Notes under the pieces: model-generated
What the model was told of the DNA's origin: nothing
Database searches by the model: none
What the model saw: the letters and a program-made list of their open reading frames with translations, nothing else
Assembly: GCA_902168085.1 (NCBI GenBank)
Contig: CABHOP010000012.1
Span: 1 to 36,764, forward strand
Direction of reading: 5' to 3'
Length of the DNA: 36,764 bases
Source: an uncultured Bacteroides sp.
GTDB lineage: Bacteria; Bacteroidota; Bacteroidia; Chitinophagales; Chitinophagaceae
Position numbers and translations under genes: made by a program
Shown here: piece by piece, positions 15,484 to 24,263 of the stretch
How positions within the stretch are numbered: the stretch's first letter is position 1
Layout of the letters: each line of letters begins with the position of its first letter

Positions 15484-15935
15484 TTTGCTAAGTTTATTTC
15501 TGTTTCCTGATAATAGGTTTTTCCATCAGCACGCCAATCCATTTTTACAGTGTAGATGGTGTTTACTAACTTATCTACAGGTATAGAACAATTTTCCTGC
15601 GCATCGATAGCCACAGGAATATTACGATCCCATTTTGCATTCAACTTGGAATAAAACTGGATATTGCCCTCAACAACCGCTCCGTCAAATTCAGCCGGAA
15701 AGTCTATTGTAACATTACTGCCGTCTTTATACACCTTCACCGGTTCAGATAGCGTTGCCTGGTTTTTACCTGCTTCAATCACATTCTGATAGGCTAATTC
15801 CTGGTTATAGTAGTCTTTAGATACGAGGTCAAAATCTTCCCGCATACTTTTAGTTACCAGCACTACTATCAGCACAACAAAACCGCCATACAGCAGGGCA
15901 ATTCTTGCACCCCAATTCATTTTTATCGCACTCAT
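15480..15935 (-). CDS. ccoH: CcoH/FixH cbb3 oxidase assembly protein
   Basis: The protein has 151 residues. One N-terminal transmembrane helix (about 10-28) is followed by the family hallmark around DFDLVSKDYYNQELAYQ and a periplasmic beta-rich domain to the C-terminus. FixH proteins associate with cbb3 oxidase subunits during assembly. It sits 12 nt after ccoG and overlaps the TauE/SafE-like gene by 4 nt, within the ccoS-NO-Q-P-G-H order. Length is normal for the family. Confidence 0.9.
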   Translation of the reverse strand: MSAIKMNWGARIALLYGGFVVLIVVLVTKSMREDFDLVSKDYYNQELAYQNVIEAGKNQATLSEPVKVYKDGSNVTIDFPAEFDGAVVEGNIQFYSKLNAKWDRNIPVAIDAQENCSIPVDKLVNTIYTVKMDWRADGKTYYQETEINLAK

Positions 15936-15947
15936 GATATTAATATT

Positions 15948-17342
15948 TTAATTGCCTGCAAATGGCCCAAGGAAAGAAGTGGTTATGGTTCTGATCTTCA
16001 CACCTTCTTCATATACACCTATCTGCAATTGCGTTTTTCTTTTGGTGACAGCGCTCTCTGCCAGTGTTATGAACATAGAGCCCCTGGCATACTGTTCTTT
16101 GGGCACTTTAAGTTCTGTTTCACCTACCAGCTTTATTTCACCCTTAAAATTTTCCGGCTTCAGCACTATCTCTTTATCCTTATATGTTTTATTCAGGAAC
16201 TTGTAGTTGTACAGATTACTTATTTGTCCATTGCTTTGCTGGTATAACTGTCCGGGTGTACGCAGTATAGAAATGCCCACATCGGTACGGCTGGCCAACA
16301 GGTAAACCAACACACCCAGCAATACAACCATCACCCCCGAATAAGCTTTCATCCTGCCGGTAAACCGCAATGGCTTCTTTTCAGTAATGTTGCTTTCAGA
16401 AGCATATCGTATCAATCCTTCTTCAAACCCTACAGCAAGCATCATTTTATTACATGCATCAATGCAAGCCGTACAGTTAATACATTCCAGTTGTGTACCA
16501 TTTCGTATATCTATACCCGTAGGGCACACCTTTACACATTGCGCACAATCTATACAATCACCCAGGTCGCGTTCGGCAGTTTTCTTATACTTTCCTCTAG
16601 GTTCTCCACGCACATGGTCATAGGATACTACAATTGAATTTTTATCAAGTAATACGCCCTGCATTCTTCCATAAGGGCATACTACAGTGCATACCTGCTC
16701 TCTAAACCAGGAATAAACCCCAAAGAAAATAGTAGTGAATATGACGATCGCCACAAAGCCGCCAATATGCTTGCCAATTGGTTCTGTTATTATTTTTTTA
16801 AGCTCTTCTACACCTATTATATAAGCCAGGAAAGTATTGGCAATAAGGAAACTTACTATCCAAAAAATGGTCCACTTACCAAATTTCTTCAATATCTTAT
16901 CCGTATTCCAGGGCGCTTTTGCTAGCAGTTTTTGTTGAGCACCATCGCCTTCTATCCAATACTCTATTTTACGAAATACCATTTCCATAAAAATGGTTTG
17001 CGGACAAGCCCAGCCACAGAAAACACGGCCAAACACCACAGTAAACAAGGCTATGAATACAATGAACACCACCATGCCAAGCCCGAAGATGAAAAAGTCT
17101 TGTGGCCAGAATATTTGCCCGAAGAGTATGAACTTACGCTCCAATATATTTATAAGGAACAGGGGATGCCCCTCCCAGTATATGAATGGCAGTGTAAAAA
17201 ACACCAGCAGGTATAGTACAGTCAACCACTTACGGGCATTATACAACTTACCTACAGGCTTGGTAGGGAATACCCATACCCGTTTACCTTCTTTATCTAC
17301 CGTTGCTACTTTATCTCTGAACGAGCCTATCTCCCCTTGCAT
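15948..17342 (-). CDS. ccoG: CcoG cbb3 oxidase accessory iron-sulphur protein
   Basis: The protein has 464 residues. Membrane helices at about 40-60, 85-110, 155-175 and 190-210 carry the conserved FCGWACPQTIFMEMVFRKIE and CTVVCPYGRMQG motifs. A two-cluster ferredoxin segment follows (CIDCAQCVKVCPTGIDIRNG, then CINCTACIDACNKMM). Another helix lies near 330-350 and an Ig-like C-terminal domain ends the protein. CcoG reduces or handles copper on its way to the CuB site of cbb3 oxidase in characterised systems. All cysteines expected for two 4Fe-4S clusters are present. It lies between ccoP and ccoH with 7-nt and 12-nt gaps. Confidence 0.95.
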   Translation of the reverse strand: MQGEIGSFRDKVATVDKEGKRVWVFPTKPVGKLYNARKWLTVLYLLVFFTLPFIYWEGHPLFLINILERKFILFGQIFWPQDFFIFGLGMVVFIVFIALFTVVFGRVFCGWACPQTIFMEMVFRKIEYWIEGDGAQQKLLAKAPWNTDKILKKFGKWTIFWIVSFLIANTFLAYIIGVEELKKIITEPIGKHIGGFVAIVIFTTIFFGVYSWFREQVCTVVCPYGRMQGVLLDKNSIVVSYDHVRGEPRGKYKKTAERDLGDCIDCAQCVKVCPTGIDIRNGTQLECINCTACIDACNKMMLAVGFEEGLIRYASESNITEKKPLRFTGRMKAYSGVMVVLLGVLVYLLASRTDVGISILRTPGQLYQQSNGQISNLYNYKFLNKTYKDKEIVLKPENFKGEIKLVGETELKVPKEQYARGSMFITLAESAVTKRKTQLQIGVYEEGVKIRTITTSFLGPFAGN

Positions 17343-17349
17343 ATGCTTT

Positions 17350-18474
17350 CTATTTTGCTGCTACCACTTTAGTACTATCCGCGCCTGTTGTTTCCTGGTA
17401 TAATTCTCCTTGTTTCTCTTTAGGTGCTGCCGGCTTTGTACCTTTTATCGATTTTATATAACTCGTCAGCTCCGCAATCTGCTTTGGCGAAAAATCGTCT
17501 TTCCAGCTTTTCATCCCTTTATCAGGCCAACCGTATTTTATAGATTTGAATACATCGCTAAGACTACCACCGTGCAACCAATACTCATCTGTAAGGTTAG
17601 GCCCTACACCACCGCCACCATCTTTGGCATGACAGGCTGCGCAGGCTGTTTGAAATATAGTTGCCCCTGAAGCGATACCCGCATCATCCAGCATTTTTAC
17701 TGTATTCTCATCTACGTTACCTGAAGATTTAGCCAGGTATGCAGCTTTATCGGCTTCTCCTTTTTCCACTTCTGCTACATATTCCTGGTATGAACTTGGT
17801 CCATTACCACCCATATGGTAGTAATATATATAAACAACACCTACCACAATGGTCAGATAAAAACCATATTTCCACCAGGGCGGCAGGCTGTTATCCAACT
17901 CCTGGATGCCGTCATAATCATGATCGAGCATAATATCCTGCTCCTTCTCAACAGCTACAGCCTTATTGAACCTATCCCAGAATGGTTTTCTTCTTATAGC
18001 TTTTGCTACTTTTTCCGTTTCAGGCTTATTGCTCAATAACCTGACCAATACACGCATGCTCAACAACATGGATAGTATCACCAGCATTTCCAGCGCTATA
18101 ATACCTATCAGCAGGTAAAAATCGGAAGCGGCAATGCCACTGATGTAAGCCGGGGCCTGAGGTGCTGCAGCTGCCACTGCCTCCTCTGCATGTGCAGCTG
18201 TGCCCAGTAACATTATAAACAACAGTGCTACCGGTGCTATTACTTTATTCCTTTCTTTACGCAGTTTGTCTTTGTAAACAAAGGCCAATTGTCGCAATAC
18301 ATTACCCAGAATGCCTATCGCAAAAAGCAGTACGATGATAAGCGCTACCAACCCTATAAGCATTGCGTTCATTTCGCTGCCTTTGCCCTGGGCAGTTTTT
18401 TCGGCCGCGGTGGCAAGTACAGGTGCCAGTATGGCCAGTGAGGTAAACAATGATTTTATTATTCGTTTTAACAT
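17350..18474 (-). CDS. ccoP: CcoP subunit of cbb3 oxidase, single haem c, extended N-terminus
   Basis: The protein has 374 residues from the ATG at 18474. A GTG at 18495 would overlap ccoQ and is less likely. An N-terminal signal-like helix (MLKRIIKSLF...LATAA) and two further hydrophobic regions precede the FixP/CcoP core with LPPWWKYGFYLTIVVG, a membrane anchor, and one cytochrome c domain with CAACH. The distal M of KGMKSW may ligate the haem. Proteobacterial CcoP has two CxxCH motifs; this protein has only one, as in other Bacteroidota. It passes electrons from the cytochrome c pool to CcoO. The very short gap after ccoQ indicates coupling. Confidence 0.92.
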   Translation of the reverse strand: MLKRIIKSLFTSLAILAPVLATAAEKTAQGKGSEMNAMLIGLVALIIVLLFAIGILGNVLRQLAFVYKDKLRKERNKVIAPVALLFIMLLGTAAHAEEAVAAAAPQAPAYISGIAASDFYLLIGIIALEMLVILSMLLSMRVLVRLLSNKPETEKVAKAIRRKPFWDRFNKAVAVEKEQDIMLDHDYDGIQELDNSLPPWWKYGFYLTIVVGVVYIYYYHMGGNGPSSYQEYVAEVEKGEADKAAYLAKSSGNVDENTVKMLDDAGIASGATIFQTACAACHAKDGGGGVGPNLTDEYWLHGGSLSDVFKSIKYGWPDKGMKSWKDDFSPKQIAELTSYIKSIKGTKPAAPKEKQGELYQETTGADSTKVVAAK

Positions 18475-18484
18475 ATTGTCTGTT

Positions 18485-18667
18485 TTAGGCTTCACTGTCG
18501 TTATCGTTTGCTGCGAATGGTAATTGCTTTAGATCACTGATATAACTTTTATTCACCCTGAGCGCCCATATAGTAAGCGCCGTGAAAAACAGGAAGAAGA
18601 TGAGCAAGGATGCCATAGGGTATATACCTACGCCGGTAATACTTTCGAGATAATGCCTGAATTTCAT
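18485..18667 (-). CDS. ccoQ: CcoQ/FixQ-like small subunit of cbb3 oxidase
   Basis: The protein has 60 residues. A short amphipathic start (MKFRHYLESITGVGIYP) leads to one transmembrane helix (ASLLIFFLFFTALTIWAL) and a polar tail. Size, topology and position between ccoNO and ccoP identify it as CcoQ. This subunit stabilises the complex and is dispensable in some species. The 18-nt gap to ccoNO and 10-nt gap to ccoP fit a single message. Confidence 0.88.
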   Translation of the reverse strand: MKFRHYLESITGVGIYPMASLLIFFLFFTALTIWALRVNKSYISDLKQLPFAANDNDSEA

Positions 18668-18685
18668 ATTACTATTATTAATGCG

Positions 18686-20866
18686 TTAATTAGATGCTGT
18701 TTTTTGTTCCAGTTTAATATCCGTACCCATGCGTTGCAGATATGCAATGAGCGCCACTATTTCCTTATTGCTCTTTATCTTGATGTTATCTTTCTGAAGA
18801 CTTGCCCTGATGCCTTCTGCCTGTTTCATTATATCTGCATTGGCCTGCATGTCATATCCTTTTTCATATGGCACACCCAGGGTTTGCATGGCCCGTATTT
18901 TTGCCCCTGTTATGGCTGTATCCAGGTCATTTTCAAACAGCCATGGATAGTTTGGCATGATAGAACCCGGTGACATGCTGGATGGTTCGTACATATGGTT
19001 GAAGTGCCAGCTATCAGGATATTTACCACCTACCCTTGCCAGGTCGGGCCCGGTACGTTTACTACCCCATTGAAACGGGTGGTCATATATAAACTCACCT
19101 GCTTTAGAATATTCGCCATAACGGGCTACTTCACTTCTGAAAGGACGTATCATCTGGCTGTGACAAGTGTAACAACCTTCACGCACATATATATCACGGC
19201 CATGTAACTCTAATGGTGTGTAAGGTTTCACACTGGTGATGGTAGGGATATTTGACTTCACAAGGAATGTAGGTATGATTTCTATAGCACCACCTATCAT
19301 TACTACTATCAAGCTAAGAACCATTAATTGTACCGGCCTTCTTTCTATCCAGCGGTGCCAGTGCTGGCTGCCATGCGCTACATATGTTTTAGCCAGTGGT
19401 GCTGCCATAGCCTCTTCGTCATTCACAGCTTTACCTTTCTTAACTGTCTTCCATATATTCACCACCATCATTATTACACCCGACAGATATAATGTACCGC
19501 CAATGCCACGCATTAAATAGAATGGACGCATTTGCGTTACCGTTTCCATGAACTGGTATTTAAGCTGGCCTTCCGGAGTAAACTCTTTCCATGCAAGGCT
19601 CTGCATAAAGCCGGCCCAGTATAATGGCACCGCATAAAATATAATACCCAGTGTGCCTATCCAGAAGTGCCAGTTGGCCAGTTTGTTTGAATGCAACTCT
19701 GTACGGAAGATGCGTGGTATCAACCAGTACAGTATACCAAAAGTGAGGAAGCCATTCCAGCCCAGTGCACCAACGTGTACGTGTGCAATGGTCCAATCTG
19801 TAAAGTGGCTAATGGCATTCACATTTTTAAGGCTTAGCATAGGGCCTTCAAATGTTGCCATACCGTATGCTGTAACCGCTACTACCAGGAACTTCAATAC
19901 CACATCTTCACGCACTTTATCCCATGCACCGCGCAGGGTAAGAAGGCCATTCAGCATACCACCCCAAGACGGTGCAATCAACATTACAGAAAACACCGTA
20001 CCCAAAGACTGTGCCCAATCGGGCAAGGCAGTATATAATAAGTGGTGTGGCCCGGCCCATATATATATAAATATCAGCGCCCAAAAGTGGATAATAGACA
20101 GACGATAAGAATACACAGGGCGATTAGCGGCCTTAGGCAGGAAGTAATACATGATACCCAAATAAGGCGTTGTAAGGAAGAAAGCCACCGCATTATGGCC
20201 ATACCACCATTGCACTAAGGCATCCTGCACACCTGCATACCATGAATAAGACTTCATCCATGAAAAAGGTATCTCCCATGAGTTTACAATGTGCAGCATA
20301 GCTACTGTAACAAAAGTGGCGATGTAGAACCATATGGCTACATACAGGTGGCGTTCGCGGCGTTTGATGATCGTACCAAACATATTCCAGCCAAACGCTA
20401 CCCACACCAGTGTTATGAGTATGTCTATCGGCCATTCCAGTTCTGCATATTCTTTACCTGTAGTATAACCTGCCAGTAACGTAACTGCCGCCAGCACAAT
20501 AATGAGCTGCCAGGCCCAGAAATGGAATTTACTCAGCTTATCGCTAAACATCCTTGCCTTACACAAGCGTTGCAGTGAGTAATACACACCCATAAAGATG
20601 CCATTACCCACAAAAGCAAATATTACCGCATTGGTATGCACCGGGCGCACACGTCCGAATGTTGAAGCGGCCGTGCTAAAGTTTAACTGCGGGAATACTA
20701 ATTGAAAAGCTGCCAGCAAGCCTGCCAACATACCTACTACGCCCCAAAAAATAGTGGCATATGCAAACCACTTTACGATCTTGTTATCGTAGAAAAAGCG
20801 GTCCATACCCTCTGACTGAATAGTAGCTGTTGTTACCTGAGAACCTGAATTAAAGGCCGTATCCAT
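18686..20866 (-). CDS. ccoNO: Fused CcoN-CcoO catalytic subunit of cbb3 cytochrome oxidase
   Basis: The protein has 726 residues. Residues 1-480 are CcoN: about twelve membrane helices with haem and CuB ligands in VRPVHTNAVIFAF, WWYGHNAVAFF, AGPHHLLYTALPDW and HVHVGALGWNG. After a linker and another helix near 510-530, residues 545-720 are CcoO, with REGCYTCHSQMIRPF as its single haem c site and later methionine candidates. The fusion is a known feature of Bacteroidota. The enzyme reduces oxygen to water with high affinity and pumps protons. It lies 26 nt after ccoS and is expressed from the Fnr-like promoter upstream of ccoS. Confidence 0.96.
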   Translation of the reverse strand: MDTAFNSGSQVTTATIQSEGMDRFFYDNKIVKWFAYATIFWGVVGMLAGLLAAFQLVFPQLNFSTAASTFGRVRPVHTNAVIFAFVGNGIFMGVYYSLQRLCKARMFSDKLSKFHFWAWQLIIVLAAVTLLAGYTTGKEYAELEWPIDILITLVWVAFGWNMFGTIIKRRERHLYVAIWFYIATFVTVAMLHIVNSWEIPFSWMKSYSWYAGVQDALVQWWYGHNAVAFFLTTPYLGIMYYFLPKAANRPVYSYRLSIIHFWALIFIYIWAGPHHLLYTALPDWAQSLGTVFSVMLIAPSWGGMLNGLLTLRGAWDKVREDVVLKFLVVAVTAYGMATFEGPMLSLKNVNAISHFTDWTIAHVHVGALGWNGFLTFGILYWLIPRIFRTELHSNKLANWHFWIGTLGIIFYAVPLYWAGFMQSLAWKEFTPEGQLKYQFMETVTQMRPFYLMRGIGGTLYLSGVIMMVVNIWKTVKKGKAVNDEEAMAAPLAKTYVAHGSQHWHRWIERRPVQLMVLSLIVVMIGGAIEIIPTFLVKSNIPTITSVKPYTPLELHGRDIYVREGCYTCHSQMIRPFRSEVARYGEYSKAGEFIYDHPFQWGSKRTGPDLARVGGKYPDSWHFNHMYEPSSMSPGSIMPNYPWLFENDLDTAITGAKIRAMQTLGVPYEKGYDMQANADIMKQAEGIRASLQKDNIKIKSNKEIVALIAYLQRMGTDIKLEQKTASN

Positions 20867-20892
20867 GTATTTGTTTTTATTAATTGGCTGAA

Positions 20893-21045
20893 TTATTTTT
20901 TATCAATATTGTTATCATATAACATACGCATAGCTGCACCTTCCTGATCTTCAAACTGGCTGGACTTAACACTCCATATAAACGCAAAAAGAAAGAAACC
21001 TGCAACGAGAATACTGATAGCTACGAGGACAAAAAGAACACTCAT
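20893..21045 (-). CDS. ccoS: CcoS cbb3 oxidase assembly protein
   Basis: The protein has 50 residues, read directly from the minus strand (ATG at 21045, TAA at 20893). One transmembrane helix (SVLFVLVAISILVAGFFLFA) is followed by the family signature FIWSVKSSQFEDQEG and a charged tail. CcoS is needed for cofactor insertion into CcoN. It is the first gene after the second Fnr-like promoter, with an expected leader of about 15 nt. The gene is small and easily missed by automatic annotation. Confidence 0.93.
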   Translation of the reverse strand: MSVLFVLVAISILVAGFFLFAFIWSVKSSQFEDQEGAAMRMLYDNNIDKK

Positions 21046-21065
21046 TATACCTTTGAATTATAGGC

Positions 21066-21132
21066 CAAAACTAATATCGCATAGACGACAATAGTATGAC
21101 TAAACCCCTGCTAAAAACTGACAGTAATCAGT
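21066..21132 (-). promoter_or_regulatory. Fnr-like promoter of the ccoS-NO-Q-P-G-H operon
   Basis: ACTGACAGTAATCAGT (21117-21132; one mismatch from ACTGAT-N4-ATCAGT) is followed on the minus strand by 43 bp and then TAGTTTTG (21073 down to 21066), a perfect TAnnTTTG element. Centre to first T is 51.5 bp. The spacer also shares AGTCATA at the same offset with the 24182 promoter. This makes ccoS onwards a separately controlled unit downstream of ccoI. Confidence 0.75.
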
Positions 21133-21137
21133 AATAC

Positions 21138-23576
21138 CTACCTGGCTTGAAGTGAAAGACGCAGGCGCCGTGCCCAAATGCTGCTGGCACCCGTTGTTAT
21201 AAGTATGATACTCAAAGTACTTGCAGGCATCAAAATAGCAGCTATCATAGGTTCCATATCACCCCTTACAGATATATACAATCCAACAATATTGTAAAGA
21301 ATAGAAACTATGAAGCTAAGATTGATGATTGACCGTGCCGACCTTGCCAGCCTGAGCAGCCGCGGCAAATAAGCTAACCTTGAAGCATCCAGTATGGCAT
21401 CGCAAGAAGGAGTAAAATTATTAATATCATCCGTCAGTGTAATGCCTACATTACTTTGCTGCAGGGCACCGGCATCATTCAGCCCATCGCCTATCATGGC
21501 CACTTTTGTGCCATTTTGCTGCAGCTGTGCTATGTATGTAAGCTTATCTACAGGTTTTTGAGCAAATAGTAATTCACTTTTCTGTCCAAGAAGTTTTCGC
21601 AGGTCTGCTTCCTGCCTGTTATTATCTCCTGAAAGCAACGATATTTTACACATGTCGCGTAGTTCCGGCATTACCTGAACGGCAGCATCCCGAAAGTCGG
21701 GCAGAAAGTAATATGCCGTTATTTCATCATCAATACGCACATATACATTTGCTTTATTATCTGCATCTTCTACAACACCTGTAAATATTGCCGAGCCTAT
21801 ACGAATTGTGTGTTTGCCAATGGTCGCCTTTACGCCGCTTCCGGGTATTTCTACCCAATTATCAGGTTGTATTTTTGCATGCGGCCCTAATATCTCGCAC
21901 AATGCAACGCTGTGCGGATGCTGGCTGGATATAGCCACTGAATAGACTATTGCCTCCTCAGCAGCAGATAATTGATGGCCTGAGGTACTATACGTTTTGC
22001 TGCCCTGGGTAAGCGTACCGGTTTTATCAAACACAATATGGTCAATATTTCCAAGCTGTTCTATTACAGTAGCATCGCGCAGGAACAGGCCATTATTGCT
22101 GAATATACGAAGCAGGTTACCATTCGTATAAGTTGCAGATAGCAAAAGGGCACATGGGCATGCTACTATCAGCATGGCCGATACAGCAGGCAATATTTTT
22201 GAAGCATCGTACACGGCCCAATACAGAGCTGTTATAGCTGCCAGTATGAACAGAACTATCGTAAAGTATTTACTGACTTTGTGAATAATGCTTTCTTCTT
22301 CGTTGGCTGTTGTCTTATTATTTGAAAACGCATGGTTATTCCATAAAGATGTGAGGTAGCTACCGACAACAGGTTTAATCACCTGCATCAGCAACTGGTC
22401 TCCTTTTTGCCTGCCACCGGCATATACAATGCTTTTCTCCGGCACCTGCACAGGTTCGCTTTCACCGGTAACGAAACTGTAGTCTATACGTGCATTGCCT
22501 TTTATCAAAATGCCATCGGCAGGTATGATCTCGTCATTATGAAGCTGTACAATATCATTTTCTTTCAACTCTGTTATTTTCGTGCTTACTACGCTGCTAC
22601 CTTTCAGCACATCTACAGCTATAGGGAAATAGGCTTTATAGTCGCGGTGAAAGGATAAAGACTTATATGTTCTTTCCTGCACCACCCTGCCTACCAGCAT
22701 AAAAAAAACAATGCCGCTCATGCTATCAAGATATCCTGAAGCAATACCTGTAAATATCTCGTAAAGGCTTCTTGCATATGTAATGATCAGCGCCAGGGCA
22801 ATAGGCGCATCAATATTCAGTATTTTTTGTTTTAACCCCGCCCATGCCGTTACAAAAAATTCTGATGCTGCATAAAAGAATACCGGTACTGAAAGTATAA
22901 GATTCAGCACACGAAACAACATAGTATATTGCTTATCTATGCCCGCAGATGACAGGTATTCGGGAAAACTCATCAGCATGATATTGCCAAAACAAAAACC
23001 TGCTACGCCCAATTTATATATCCGCCGTCTATCGATGTGCTTAGTTTTTTTTCCCTCGCTATCATCCAGGCTTATGTGCGGCTCGTAACCCAATGTTGCT
23101 AACAGCTCTACTACTTTTCTTAAGCTGACTTTATCCGTCAGAAAGCGTATCGTTACTTCTTTAGTTGTAAAATTGAGCCTGCTTTCCACAATACCGTCAT
23201 TCAGCTTGTGCATATGCTCCAGCAGCCACATGCAAGAACTGCAATGGACACCCGGAATGTACAATGTTACAATAGCATGTTTCCCATCATAAAATTTATA
23301 AAGCTGACCGGCTATAGCAGCAGCATCCAGGTAGGCATATTTATTACTGCGCAGTGTTTTAACCTGCGACAAACCGGGATGACTGCTCAATTGATAATAA
23401 TCGCACAGCCCGTTTTGATTAATGACTTCATAAACCAGTTTGCAGCCTTCGCAGCAAAACACTTTTTCTTCTACATGTATATTGGCTGTGATACAGGATG
23501 TCCCACAATGATAACAGCTAAGTTTGTTAGCTGCTACTTTTTTTTCAACAACCTTACCTTCATCAGTGGTGAACAT
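21138..23576 (-). CDS. ccoI: CcoI-type heavy-metal P1B ATPase (copper)
   Basis: The protein has 812 residues. The N-terminal zinc-finger-like region has C21, C24, C28, C41, C42 and C45 (CYHCGTSC, FCCEGC), followed by an HMA domain with VHCSSCMWLL. Eight membrane helices follow; helix 6 carries ACPCALLLS. Phosphorylation motif FDKTGTLT, the HP locus (SSQHPHSVAL) and GDGLNDAGAL are intact. CcoI-type ATPases export copper to the periplasm for cbb3 assembly. The sequence VTGESEPVQ marks the actuator domain. The start overlaps the preceding 183-residue gene by 14 nt, so the pair is coupled. Confidence 0.95.
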   Translation of the reverse strand: MFTTDEGKVVEKKVAANKLSCYHCGTSCITANIHVEEKVFCCEGCKLVYEVINQNGLCDYYQLSSHPGLSQVKTLRSNKYAYLDAAAIAGQLYKFYDGKHAIVTLYIPGVHCSSCMWLLEHMHKLNDGIVESRLNFTTKEVTIRFLTDKVSLRKVVELLATLGYEPHISLDDSEGKKTKHIDRRRIYKLGVAGFCFGNIMLMSFPEYLSSAGIDKQYTMLFRVLNLILSVPVFFYAASEFFVTAWAGLKQKILNIDAPIALALIITYARSLYEIFTGIASGYLDSMSGIVFFMLVGRVVQERTYKSLSFHRDYKAYFPIAVDVLKGSSVVSTKITELKENDIVQLHNDEIIPADGILIKGNARIDYSFVTGESEPVQVPEKSIVYAGGRQKGDQLLMQVIKPVVGSYLTSLWNNHAFSNNKTTANEEESIIHKVSKYFTIVLFILAAITALYWAVYDASKILPAVSAMLIVACPCALLLSATYTNGNLLRIFSNNGLFLRDATVIEQLGNIDHIVFDKTGTLTQGSKTYSTSGHQLSAAEEAIVYSVAISSQHPHSVALCEILGPHAKIQPDNWVEIPGSGVKATIGKHTIRIGSAIFTGVVEDADNKANVYVRIDDEITAYYFLPDFRDAAVQVMPELRDMCKISLLSGDNNRQEADLRKLLGQKSELLFAQKPVDKLTYIAQLQQNGTKVAMIGDGLNDAGALQQSNVGITLTDDINNFTPSCDAILDASRLAYLPRLLRLARSARSIINLSFIVSILYNIVGLYISVRGDMEPMIAAILMPASTLSIILITTGASSIWARRLRLSLQAR

Positions 23577-24114
23577 TGATCTTTCTTTGTGAGCGTATTA
23601 TGGAGGTCATCAGAAATGCCTCTTCCACATATAGTAGTTCTTTCAGCACTATCTCTATCAGAAGCATTTCGTCGCGCAACGTTTTATATATAATAGGATA
23701 GCTAAGATTAGAATATAGCGGCAATGCCACTACTTGCAGTTCACTAAGCAATGATAATATTTTAAGGTGCGACTCCCTGAGTGTTACCAGATGGGACTTA
23801 TGCCCTATTTCGCAATTACCGGAGCATGCTGCACAATTGTGGCCGGTAGCATCCTTATCATATAACTGATGCAGGTATGGCGTGAGCATTTCCTTCCTGT
23901 CGTACAGGTAATAGGATATTGCCTGCAACAATTTTCCACAAGTATCTGTATAATTTTGGGTAACCTGGTGAATATCCAGCCTGCTCAGCTCGGCTTGTTT
24001 ATCAGCAGCTTGCTGCACCATTGCACTTATTACATCGTAATAATCCACATGCAATTTGTCTGCCAATTCCTTTAAGGATAACATTTCGTATTGATGACAG
24101 TTGAGCTTTATCAC
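23563..24114 (-). CDS. Cys/His-containing helical protein leading the ccoI operon, function unknown
   Basis: The protein has 183 residues from GTG at 24114. An ATG at 24084 (codon 11) is an alternative that would lengthen the expected leader from about 10 to 40 nt. The residues look helical throughout, with no signal peptide. In the middle GHNCAACSGNCEIGH contributes C94, C97, C101, H92 and H105, a likely metal or cluster site. Helix-borne histidines and acids elsewhere could suit a hemerythrin-like or four-helix metal protein, but I do not recognise the family. It overlaps ccoI and is driven by the first Fnr-like promoter. A copper chaperone, redox sensor or assembly factor for cbb3 is plausible; none is shown. 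Confidence 0.7.
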   Translation of the reverse strand: MIKLNCHQYEMLSLKELADKLHVDYYDVISAMVQQAADKQAELSRLDIHQVTQNYTDTCGKLLQAISYYLYDRKEMLTPYLHQLYDKDATGHNCAACSGNCEIGHKSHLVTLRESHLKILSLLSELQVVALPLYSNLSYPIIYKTLRDEMLLIEIVLKELLYVEEAFLMTSIIRSQRKINVHH

Positions 24115-24130
24115 GGGAATTACTTTGGTA

Positions 24131-24197
24131 CAAAAGTACCCGCTATAAGACAGCGCCGTTATGACTGAAATACGGACAAAAACTGATTTAAATCAGT
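24131..24197 (-). promoter_or_regulatory. Fnr-like promoter of the 183-residue gene and ccoI
   Basis: ACTGATTTAAATCAGT (24182-24197) is a perfect 16-bp palindrome. On the minus strand, 43 bp later, TACTTTTG (24138 down to 24131) is a perfect TAnnTTTG element. Centre to first T is 51.5 bp. No good -33 TTG box is visible, which suits an activator-dependent promoter. An intrinsic terminator at 24215-24241 insulates it from the operon upstream. Confidence 0.78.
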
Positions 24198-24214
24198 ATT
24201 ACCCTACTAACACA

Positions 24215-24241
24215 AAAGGGCTGCGATATAAGCAGCCCTTT
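24215..24241 (-). terminator. Terminator of the sphingolipid operon
   Basis: AAAGGGCTGC (24215-24224) and GCAGCCCTTT (24232-24241) form a perfect 10-bp stem with a 7-nt loop. It begins 23 nt beyond the TetR stop on the minus strand. The stem ends in T-rich sequence on both strands, so it may work in either direction. Confidence 0.75.
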
Positions 24242-24263
24242 ACAAAAAACACATATAATACTA

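Noticed and set aside
18475-18495. GTG at 18495 as start of ccoP
   Set aside because: It overlaps the end of ccoQ by 11 nt, whereas the ATG at 18474 begins directly with a signal-like helix.
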